From DTSX01 sp964008355 (GTDB lineage: Bacteria; Pseudomonadota; Gammaproteobacteria; Steroidobacterales; UBA11654), in NCBI GenBank assembly GCA_964008355.1, contig CAXGBD010000073.1, positions 1-5,965 on the forward strand: 5,965 nucleotides of DNA, given 5' to 3'. Every line of letters starts with the position of its first letter. Position 1 is the first letter of the stretch. Position numbers and translations under genes: made by a program. Below the pieces are notes generated by a model. That model did no database searches. It worked only from the letters and a program-made list of their open reading frames with translations, and was not told where the DNA came from. Shown here one piece after another: positions 1-5,075 of this stretch.

Positions 1-103
1 GATTAGTGTCATTTGGACCTAATATTTATCAAAATATTAGATAATGACCATTAAATCACACTATTTATAACTAACTTATTGATTTTATTAAGTATTTTAA
101 AAA
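1..103. other. Noncoding stretch downstream of murF
   Basis: No gene can be supported here. The stretch is very AT-rich and holds a 9-bp inverted repeat (19-40). On the minus strand an ATG at 12-10 is preceded by AGG with a 5-base spacer, so a following gene could begin there, but only four codons (Met-Thr-Leu-Ile) lie inside the window. On the plus strand a reading frame is open from 3 to a TAA at 42-44 and could be the tail of an incoming gene, but 13 codons are too few to judge. No terminator with a T-run is visible after the murF stop. Confidence 0.5.
19..40. repeat. 9-bp perfect inverted repeat (AT-rich hairpin)
   Basis: CTAATATTT (19-27) and AAATATTAG (32-40) are exact reverse complements around a 4-base loop. 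Read on the minus strand it lies downstream of murF and directly before a possible AGG ribosome binding site and ATG at 12, so its 3' arm would cover part of that site. It is not followed by a T-run, so it is not a classical intrinsic terminator. The stem has only two G-C pairs and may be chance in such AT-rich DNA. Confidence 0.4.
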
Positions 104-1537
104 TTAGGAAAAATTTTCTACAAACAAACTAATAATTCGTTCCATTTTCAGCCCTCTAGAGCCTTTTACAAGTATTGTTGTCTCTTCATCAAGAAATTGG
201 GAAATTAGTTCGATTGGGAATGATTCTTGAGAATCAATGACAAAGATTTTTTCCTCTTCACGGTTATGCCCACGTTCAAATAGTGCTTTCTTGAAACGAT
301 TGCCTTCTATAAACAAAGCTTTAAGTCCTGGAACTTTCAATGACTCATTTAGAATTCTCAGATGCTCCTCTCGAGAAAATTCTCCCAACTCCAACATATC
401 CCCTATTACTAACAACTTATTTTTTGGATATGCTGAATTATTACTCAAATCATTTATTGCTGAAGAAAAAGAAGAAGGATTAGCATTATAAGTATCGTCA
501 ATAAGAAGATGCTTACCCATTTTCTCAATAAAAAATCTATCTCTTAAAGGTGAAACATATTTACATATTTGTGCAATTGAATCTGAAAATCCTTTGCCAA
601 GTTCAGTTGCTGCCACTGCAGCAATAAGAGCATTGTGACAGTTATGAACTGCACCAAAGGTACCTATTCCTTGCATCTCCATAGACTGAGAATTTTCTCC
701 ATCAATCTTTTTAATCAATAATCTATAACGACCTGGAGTGTGATCTGCTGTCGCTCTACATAAAAATTCTTCCTTCAAAGGTTTTTCTGATGAATTAGAA
801 TTTGCGTGTGTAGTTACCTTGTATCCTTGATCATTTTTCATGAATTGTGTTGGAGAATTTAAATTCTCAAATGCACCATTAATAACAGAGCCATGATCAA
901 CCAAACCATCTAATAACTTGATCTTGGTTTTAATAATATTTTGCTGGTTCTTAAAAATACCAATATGGCTATTGTTGACGTTAGTAATGGCTACCACATC
1001 AAAATACAAATATTCACTTATCAAATCAAAATCGCCGATCTTCCTAGCTCCGCATTCCAATACAAGATACTTGGTATTGTTTTTAAGTCTCAAAACTGTA
1101 AATGGTACCCCAAATTGGTTGTTGTCATTCTTCTCCGTTGTCACTATGTTTTGCTGATCTTTGAAGATAAATGCCATCATTTCCTTCACAGTAGTTTTGC
1201 CGTTGCTTCCAGTAATAGCAAGGGTTTTGGGTTTAACTTTTTCTTGCTGAAATTTTGCTAATTTCAAAAGTGCAATATAAGTATCCTGGACTACTATGCC
1301 ATCATGGTTATTAATCTTATTGTTTGATATATAAGCTATAGATCCTGAATGAATTGCTGATTCACAAAAGTTATGGCCATCAAAATCTTCTCCTTGTAAG
1401 GCCAAAAATACTGAATTCTTTTTAACTTTTCTGGAATCTGTTATTAGAGATGTAAACGGCTTATTTTCTCCTATAAGCTCACCGTCAATTATTGTTGACA
1501 ATGTTTTTAAATCCTTGACATCTATTAATTCAAACAA
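104..1537 (-). CDS. murF: UDP-N-acetylmuramoyl-tripeptide--D-alanyl-D-alanine ligase (MurF)
   Basis: MurF joins D-Ala-D-Ala to the UDP-MurNAc-tripeptide with ATP, the last cytoplasmic step in making the peptidoglycan pentapeptide precursor. The protein has 477 residues, slightly longer than E. coli MurF (about 452). Domain order fits the family: N-terminal UDP-substrate domain (about 1-95, with TDSRKV at 33-38), central ATPase domain with P-loop GSNGKTT at 110-116 and the N-x-NN motif at 137-140, and C-terminal ligase domain with DDTYNANP at 347-354, GDMLELG at 379-385 and LVKGSR at 456-461. Departures from the usual motifs are ECGA at 161-164 (commonly ELGA or EMGA) and Lys207 two residues after the presumed carbamylated Lys205, where MurF proteins usually have Glu. 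The start is TTG: an in-frame TGA lies directly upstream, an AAGGA site sits 8 bases before it, and the first residues align with the family N-terminus. The gene follows tRNA-Arg by 26 bp and is not next to murE or, visibly, mraY. Confidence 0.96.
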   Translation of the reverse strand: MFELIDVKDLKTLSTIIDGELIGENKPFTSLITDSRKVKKNSVFLALQGEDFDGHNFCESAIHSGSIAYISNNKINNHDGIVVQDTYIALLKLAKFQQEKVKPKTLAITGSNGKTTVKEMMAFIFKDQQNIVTTEKNDNNQFGVPFTVLRLKNNTKYLVLECGARKIGDFDLISEYLYFDVVAITNVNNSHIGIFKNQQNIIKTKIKLLDGLVDHGSVINGAFENLNSPTQFMKNDQGYKVTTHANSNSSEKPLKEEFLCRATADHTPGRYRLLIKKIDGENSQSMEMQGIGTFGAVHNCHNALIAAVAATELGKGFSDSIAQICKYVSPLRDRFFIEKMGKHLLIDDTYNANPSSFSSAINDLSNNSAYPKNKLLVIGDMLELGEFSREEHLRILNESLKVPGLKALFIEGNRFKKALFERGHNREEEKIFVIDSQESFPIELISQFLDEETTILVKGSRGLKMERIISLFVENFS

Positions 1538-1545
1538 TCACTCAT

Positions 1546-1550
1546 TCCTT
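1546..1550 (-). promoter_or_regulatory. Ribosome binding site of murF
   Basis: AAGGA on the minus strand, separated by 8 bases from the TTG at 1537-1535. It decides the start, because the only nearby ATG (1545-1543) touches the AAGGA with no spacer and is out of frame with murF; it opens a six-codon ORF that runs across the TTG. Confidence 0.7.
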
Positions 1551-1563
1551 ACTAAAGTTTATA

Positions 1564-1640
1564 TGGTGCCCCGAAGAGGATTCGAACCTCTGACCCCCGG
1601 ATTAGGAATCCGATGCTCTATCCAACTGAGCTACCGGGGC
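1564..1640 (-). tRNA. tRNA-Arg (anticodon CCU)
   Basis: The minus strand folds into a complete 77-base cloverleaf including an encoded CCA (1566-1564). The acceptor stem pairs GCCCCGG with TCGGGGC (one G-U), followed by discriminator A. The D-arm is GCTC/GAGC, and the anticodon stem TCGGA/TCCGG (one U-G) carries loop TTCCTAA with anticodon CCT at 1606-1604. The T-arm is AGAGG-TTCGAAT-CCTCT. It reads the Arg codon AGG. It has its own promoter immediately upstream and murF 26 bp downstream on the same strand with no terminator between, so a tRNA-murF transcript is likely. No duplicated tRNA 3' end or integrase is present, so there is no sign of use as an integration site. Confidence 0.97.
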
Positions 1641-1648
1641 ATAAAAAA

Positions 1649-1657
1649 ATTATAGCA
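1649..1657 (-). promoter_or_regulatory. Extended -10 promoter of tRNA-Arg
   Basis: The minus strand reads TGC-TATAAT, a perfect -10 hexamer with the TGn extension. No -35 match is seen at 16-18 bp spacing, as expected for an extended -10 promoter. The likely start is the A at 1642, seven bases after the hexamer, which leaves a leader of only about two bases before the mature tRNA 5' end at 1640. The same promoter probably also serves murF. Confidence 0.75.
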
Positions 1658-1693
1658 CTAATCATTGTAAGCTCATTTTGGTATTGTGAAACT

Positions 1694-2296
1694 ATGAGTG
1701 AAAAAATTCATCAATACCTGTTGGATGTCAGCAAAAAACATTGCAAACCTCTAGAATCTATAGTCAAGCAAAATGGTGTAATGCATATTGTGGTTCCAAA
1801 AGATTTAGATATCTTTGATTGTTTAGCAAAAACAGTAGTGGAACAACAGCTTTCTTATAAAGCTGCAAATAGTATTTGGAATAAAATCAAGAATAGTGCA
1901 GCAAAAAGAAACATAAGCTTGATTGAATATTTCAAGAAAAAAAATACTGCTTCAATAAGAAAGAATGGATTATCAAGCAATAAGATCAAGACAATTATGG
2001 GTGCTAAAAAAGCTATTGAAAGTGGCGATATAACCTTGCAAAAACTTTCAATCATGACTTATCCAGAATTCAAAAAAACTATTACAAGTCTCTGGGGATT
2101 TGGAGATTGGTCAGCTGAAATGATAGCAATCTTCTATTTTGGAAAGACCAACATTTGGTCTCCAAAAGATCTAATCTTAAAACGTGGAATAGATCAATTA
2201 TGTGATGACTCTAACTTAACTCCAAATAAACTGCTTCAATTAGTAGATCCATATCAATCCTATTTAGCGCTACATATTTGGCGAAATAAGGACTGA
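1694..2296 (+). CDS. AlkA-like HhH-GPD DNA glycosylase (3-methyladenine type)
   Basis: This 200-residue protein belongs to the helix-hairpin-helix DNA glycosylase superfamily, which removes alkylated bases in base-excision repair. Visible marks are VVEQQLSYKAAN at 48-59 (first helix of the fold, like the I-x-GQQ-S-x-KAA pattern), the hairpin motif LWGFGDWSAEM at 133-143 in place of the usual L-P-GIG-x-WTA, the presumed catalytic Asp159 in WSPKDLILKR (matching the essential Asp of AlkA), and DPYQSYLALHIWR at 185-197 near the C-terminus. It lacks the extra N-terminal domain of E. coli AlkA (282 residues), like many short relatives. The frame stays open upstream into the tRNA, but the ATG at 1694 is the sensible start because the earlier one (1613) lies inside the tRNA. 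No clear Shine-Dalgarno is seen. It diverges from tRNA-Arg and converges on fabB. Substrate range cannot be told from sequence. Confidence 0.88.
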   Translation: MSEKIHQYLLDVSKKHCKPLESIVKQNGVMHIVVPKDLDIFDCLAKTVVEQQLSYKAANSIWNKIKNSAAKRNISLIEYFKKKNTASIRKNGLSSNKIKTIMGAKKAIESGDITLQKLSIMTYPEFKKTITSLWGFGDWSAEMIAIFYFGKTNIWSPKDLILKRGIDQLCDDSNLTPNKLLQLVDPYQSYLALHIWRNKD

Positions 2297-2304
2297 AAAT
2301 CCTT
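2288..2304. terminator. Weak hairpin between convergent glycosylase and fabB genes
   Basis: AAGGA and TCCTT pair around a 7-base loop, overlapping the glycosylase stop codon in the 37-bp gap between two convergent genes. The stem is short and neither side has a strong T-run, so this is a poor intrinsic terminator at best. A separate 12-bp palindrome, AGCTTTAAAGCT (2330-2341), spans the fabB stop. No convincing terminator exists here. Confidence 0.2.
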
Positions 2305-2333
2305 GTGTTAGAGAGTTATCGATATTTTCAGCT

Positions 2334-3536
2334 TTAAAGCTTGCTAAAAACTAAACTTGCATTAGCACCACCAAAACCAAAGCTATTAGACATAACAGTA
2401 CTTAATCCTGCATTTTCCTGCATCGAAGTGACGATTGGAATCCCTTCTGCAGCTGGGTCAGGTTTCTCTACATTTGCAGAGGCTGAAATAAAATCAGATT
2501 CCATCATTAATAATGAAAAAATAGCTTCATGGACCCCCGCTACTCCCAAGGAATGTCCTGTGAGTGACTTGGTAGAACTAATTTTTGGGATGTTTTCACC
2601 AAACACCTGCTTAATGGCTTCTAATTCTTTTGTATCGCCAACCGGGGTACTGGTACCATGAACGTTTAAATAATCTATAGAATCGCAACCCTGCATTGCC
2701 TGATGCATGCAGCGAACCGCTCCTTCACCAGAAGGCTGAACCATATCAGATCCATCAGAGGTTGCTCCATAACCAACTAATTCTGCATAGATTTGTGCAC
2801 CACGTGCAATGGCATGCTCGTATTCTTCCAACACCACAACTCCGCCGCCACCCGAAATAACAAATCCGTCTCGATCTATATCAAATGGTCTTGAAGCAGA
2901 TTCAGGGGCATCATTGAAATTAGTTGACAGAGCCTTCATGCCATCAAAAAAAGATGTTAACACCCAATGCAGCTCATCACCTGCGCCTGCGAATACAATA
3001 TCTTGTTTGTCAAATTGAATCAGTTCAGCTGCATTGCCAATACAATGTGCACTGGTTGCACATGCTGAACTAAGTGTGTAGGTCACGCCTTTGATCTCAA
3101 AGGCTGTTGATAAAGTGCCTGAATTGCCACTTGCCATTGATCTTGTTACCAGAAATGGACTGACCTTTCCTTTTTCCCTGAGTGCGTCAGCACCAAAAAC
3201 TATAGCTTCAGGAGAACCTCCACCGGTCCCCATAATCAATCCGGTCCTTGTATTGCTAACATGGTCTTTTTCTAATCCAGAATCTTCTATGGCTTCCTTC
3301 ATTGCCAAGTAGTTGTAACTGGAACCGTCACCCATAAATCGTTTTAACTTTCTATCAATATGTTCATCGAGATTGATATCAATAGATCCAGCGACTTGGC
3401 TACGAATTCCTGCATCTGCAAATTCTTGTGAATAAACAATACCAGATTGACCTTGCATCAAGGATTTTTTCACCGATTCTTTATTAAGTCCGATTGAAGA
3501 GAGAACTCCTATCCCTGTAACAACTACCCTTCTCAT
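2334..3536 (-). CDS. fabB: Beta-ketoacyl-ACP synthase I (FabB)
   Basis: FabB condenses malonyl-ACP with acyl-ACP and is the synthase that elongates the cis-3-decenoyl-ACP made by FabA, so it is needed for unsaturated fatty acids in this pathway. It has 400 residues (E. coli 406). The thiolase-fold active site is complete: nucleophile Cys159 in SSACATSAHCIG, His293 in NVHGTSTPVGD, and Lys323 and His328 in STKSLTGHSLG. The glycine-rich SNSFGFGGANAS at 383-394 is the usual C-terminal signature. The short GTSTPVGD spacing and the pairing with fabA support FabB over FabF. The ATG shares its first base with the TAA of fabA (TAATG). No good Shine-Dalgarno precedes it, so translation probably depends on termination of fabA. 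It is the last gene of the minus-strand operon. Confidence 0.97.
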   Translation of the reverse strand: MRRVVVTGIGVLSSIGLNKESVKKSLMQGQSGIVYSQEFADAGIRSQVAGSIDINLDEHIDRKLKRFMGDGSSYNYLAMKEAIEDSGLEKDHVSNTRTGLIMGTGGGSPEAIVFGADALREKGKVSPFLVTRSMASGNSGTLSTAFEIKGVTYTLSSACATSAHCIGNAAELIQFDKQDIVFAGAGDELHWVLTSFFDGMKALSTNFNDAPESASRPFDIDRDGFVISGGGGVVVLEEYEHAIARGAQIYAELVGYGATSDGSDMVQPSGEGAVRCMHQAMQGCDSIDYLNVHGTSTPVGDTKELEAIKQVFGENIPKISSTKSLTGHSLGVAGVHEAIFSLLMMESDFISASANVEKPDPAAEGIPIVTSMQENAGLSTVMSNSFGFGGANASLVFSKL

Positions 3537-4069
3537 TATTGGGCTTCAGTTAGATTTTGAAAAAGGCCAACACGTAGATCTTCGCCAGTGTATATGATCT
3601 TATCATCTGCCATCATGGTTGCATCGGCTACTCCCATAAAAAGCTTAGATTTCATAACCCTTTTGATGTGCAAATGATAAGTTAAAATAGTTGTTTTTGG
3701 TGTTACTTGCCCGGAAAATTTAATTTTACCACCACCTAAGGCTCTGCCTCTACCCTCACCACCGATCCATCCTAGAAAAAAGCCAATCAATTGCCACATA
3801 GCATCGACTCCTAATGATCCAGGCATAACCGGATCTTTATTAAAATGACAATCAAAAAACCATGCATCTTTTTTTACATCCAGTTCGGCGATGACCTCAC
3901 CTTTATCATAATCTCCACCTTGGTCACTGATATGAGTAATCCGATCAAACATCAGCATAGGGGGTAATGGCAACTGCGCATTACCAGGTCCAAATAGCAT
4001 TTCTTTGGCACAGGCCATTAATTCGTTGAGATTATATTTATTTTTTCTCTTCATCTTCATTGGTCCCAT
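3536..4069 (-). CDS. fabA: 3-hydroxydecanoyl-ACP dehydratase/isomerase (FabA)
   Basis: FabA dehydrates 3-hydroxydecanoyl-ACP and isomerises trans-2- to cis-3-decenoyl-ACP, the branch point to unsaturated fatty acids. The hot-dog-fold signature is intact: WFFDCHFNKDPVMPG at 70-84 with catalytic His75, and GVDAMWQLIGFFLGW at 87-101 with catalytic Asp89. The motif reads MPGSLG where E. coli has MPGCLG. The first ATG (4069) gives 177 residues but has no Shine-Dalgarno. The third ATG (4054; residue 6) has GGGA nine bases upstream and gives exactly 172 residues, the E. coli length, so 4054 may be the true start. The gene ends in a TAATG overlap with fabB and begins 33 bp after the phosphatase-like gene; I see no clear promoter or FabR/FadR-like palindrome in that gap. 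Confidence 0.96.
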   Translation of the reverse strand: MGPMKMKRKNKYNLNELMACAKEMLFGPGNAQLPLPPMLMFDRITHISDQGGDYDKGEVIAELDVKKDAWFFDCHFNKDPVMPGSLGVDAMWQLIGFFLGWIGGEGRGRALGGGKIKFSGQVTPKTTILTYHLHIKRVMKSKLFMGVADATMMADDKIIYTGEDLRVGLFQNLTEAQ

Positions 4070-4102
4070 TTTAACAGAAAGGATAGATGAAATTGACTAA
4101 AG

Positions 4103-4678
4103 CTAGGATGCATAATTTAACTGCAAAGTCTTTACCTTGCCAAACCAGGGCACACTCACGATAAATAATTTGTTGTCTTTACTCGGATCAATCGGTTCAA
4201 TATTTTTACTACCATGTAATTCAGCAACCAACTTCGGTAAGACATCTGGATGCGTCACAATTAATATTATTTTACCTTTGTGTTTCGCCATGATTGTCTC
4301 AATTAACCCTTCCACTTCCGAAACATCTTTTATAAGAGTGATTGGAATATCTAGACTCTTCATTAAAGGTTCCGCTGTTTCCTGCGTGGCCCTCAAAGGT
4401 GTGGCATAAATTGCATCAACACCTGCAACAACATCAACAGAATTAAGTAACTCTTGAAGTGCATCGGCTGTCACAAAACCTCTTTGGCTTAAACCAGAAT
4501 TAACATTCGAGTTTGAATCAACATCTGCATGTGTTGTTAGTATCACTGTCGTGGTAGCTTGCGATTCAAAAAACCAAGAAAGCATCGTTGCAAAAGCAAC
4601 GAAAAATAAAGCAAAGATTATTCGCTTGGTACGTCGTTTCCTTCTTTTGTTTTTATATTCCTCAATCCTATCAATCAT
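4103..4678 (-). CDS. Membrane-anchored histidine-phosphatase-like protein
   Basis: The 191-residue protein has a very basic N-terminus (KNKRRKRRTKR at 9-19), one membrane helix (about 20-37) and then a domain of the histidine phosphatase (phosphoglycerate mutase-like) superfamily. The charge pattern puts the domain in the periplasm. Family marks are catalytic His50 in VILTTHAD, LSQRGFVTADAL at 63-74, YATPLRATQETAEPL at 91-105 with Arg96, and the second His143 in LIVTHPDVLP. The usual core is R-H-G/A, but Thr49 replaces the Arg that helps bind phosphate, so activity is doubtful. Glu121 or Glu123 could be the acid. At about 150 residues the domain is compact, like SixA. The start overlaps the preceding gene by 8 bp, and AGAGGA five bases upstream lies inside that gene. 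fabA follows after 33 bp. Substrate is unknown. Confidence 0.75.
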   Translation of the reverse strand: MIDRIEEYKNKRRKRRTKRIIFALFFVAFATMLSWFFESQATTTVILTTHADVDSNSNVNSGLSQRGFVTADALQELLNSVDVVAGVDAIYATPLRATQETAEPLMKSLDIPITLIKDVSEVEGLIETIMAKHKGKIILIVTHPDVLPKLVAELHGSKNIEPIDPSKDNKLFIVSVPWFGKVKTLQLNYAS

Positions 4679-4910
4679 CTGAATCCTCTGCGTCTATGAC
4701 TGTGTATTCTGCATCAATTATTGCATCATTGGCACCTGTTCTTTTCCCGCGTCGATTCCACAAACTCCGGACATAAAAGATTATCCAAATAAAAAACAAA
4801 ACCCCTACCAAAATAGAAAAAATAAACCACCCGAATATTATGGCAAGAATAAATATGATTAAACCAAAAACAATACTGAGTGCGCGTATGATTAATTCCA
4901 AAGGTAACAT
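4671..4910 (-). CDS. Small integral membrane protein with acidic tail
   Basis: I do not recognise this 79-residue protein. Residues 5-47 are almost wholly hydrophobic (rich in Ile, Phe, Leu, Trp), enough for two membrane helices split near Gly27-Trp28. A basic stretch RSLWNRRGKR (48-57) follows, then an acidic tail in which IDAE occurs twice (65-68 and 72-75) before DSDD. The positive-inside rule puts the tail in the cytoplasm. The start is well supported by TGAGGA five bases upstream. It is the first gene of the minus-strand operon, overlaps the phosphatase-like gene by 8 bp and diverges from lexA. Similar short proteins with E-Y-x-V-I/V-D/E tails occur in proteobacteria, but I cannot name a family or function. 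Confidence 0.75.
   Translation of the reverse strand: MLPLELIIRALSIVFGLIIFILAIIFGWFIFSILVGVLFFIWIIFYVRSLWNRRGKRTGANDAIIDAEYTVIDAEDSDD
4684..4689 (-). promoter_or_regulatory. Ribosome binding site of the phosphatase-like gene
   Basis: AGAGGA on the minus strand with a 5-base spacer to the ATG at 4678-4676. It lies within the acidic-tail codons of the upstream membrane-protein gene, which fits coupled translation through the 8-bp overlap. Confidence 0.7.
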
Positions 4911-4914
4911 TTTA

Positions 4915-4920
4915 TCCTCA
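4915..4920 (-). promoter_or_regulatory. Ribosome binding site of the small membrane protein gene
   Basis: TGAGGA on the minus strand, 4-5 bases before the ATG at 4910-4908. This is one of the best Shine-Dalgarno matches in the window and shows that the small ORF is translated from this ATG. Confidence 0.75.
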
Positions 4921-4923
4921 AAT

Positions 4924-4935
4924 ATGATTAATCAT
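4924..4935. repeat. Perfect 12-bp palindrome in the divergent lexA upstream gap
   Basis: ATGATTAATCAT is its own reverse complement. It lies just upstream of the membrane-protein ribosome binding site, between the two divergent transcription units. A dimeric regulator could bind it, but the arms do not extend further and the sequence is AT-rich. Confidence 0.35.
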
Positions 4936-4986
4936 TATTGTATCGCTATAGATTTCAAGCTAACAGAATTATTAAGCTCTATATCA

Positions 4987-5006
4987 AAAATTATTTTCAA
5001 AAATTT
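4987..5006 (+). promoter_or_regulatory. UP element of the lexA promoter
   Basis: The stretch matches the full E. coli UP-element consensus AAAWWTWTTTT-NNN-AAA-NNN at every specified base. It ends two bases before the -35 hexamer, at position -38 if transcription starts at 5044, which is where an RNA polymerase alpha-subunit binding element should end. The background is AT-rich, which lowers the weight of the match. Confidence 0.5.
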
Positions 5007-5008
5007 CA

Positions 5009-5037
5009 TTGAATGTTCTCTATTTGTTCTCTATTAT
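5009..5037 (+). promoter_or_regulatory. Sigma-70 promoter of lexA
   Basis: TTGAAT (5009-5014) and TATTAT (5032-5037) are separated by exactly 17 bp; they match the consensus at 4 of 6 and 5 of 6 bases. The predicted start near 5044 gives a leader of about 32 bases to the lexA ATG. The spacer is filled by the two LexA half-sites. Confidence 0.75.
5014..5035 (+). promoter_or_regulatory. LexA operator, GTTC-N7-GTTC direct repeat
   Basis: Two exact copies of the 11-mer TGTTCTCTATT lie head to tail (5014-5024, 5025-5035), giving GTTC at 5015-5018 and 5026-5029 with a 7-base gap. This is the SOS box form known from Alphaproteobacteria, not the CTGT-N8-ACAG palindrome of enterobacteria. It occupies the spacer between -35 and -10, so bound LexA would block RNA polymerase and the gene would repress itself. 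I found no second copy elsewhere in the window. Confidence 0.8.
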
Positions 5038-5075
5038 TGTTTAAATAAAAATGAATCATACATTGGACAAACATC

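Noticed and set aside
3..44. Tail of a plus-strand gene ending in TAA at 42-44
   Set aside because: Thirteen open codons are expected by chance and cannot be matched to any family.
1564..1640. tRNA as an attachment site for an integrated element
   Set aside because: No second copy of the tRNA 3' end, no integrase and only housekeeping-type genes around it.
1613..1693. Upstream extension of the glycosylase reading frame starting inside the tRNA
   Set aside because: The first 27 codons lie within tRNA-Arg and its promoter; family alignment supports the ATG at 1694.
2330..2341. Palindrome AGCTTTAAAGCT at the fabB stop as an intrinsic terminator
   Set aside because: There is no loop space for a stable stem and no adjacent T-run on either strand.
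2809..3312. Plus-strand frames opposite fabB
   Set aside because: They are antisense shadows of a strongly conserved gene with complete active-site motifs.
4070..4102. Separate promoter and regulator site for fabA
   Set aside because: The 33-bp gap and the end of the preceding gene show no good -35/-10 pair and no FabR- or FadR-like dyad.
5014..5035. Tandem 11-mers as a CRISPR remnant or microsatellite
   Set aside because: Only two copies, no spacers, and position and GTTC spacing fit a LexA operator within a promoter.
4911..5075. Canonical CTGT-N8-ACAG LexA box
   Set aside because: An ACAG occurs near 4962 but no CTGT lies at the required distance.
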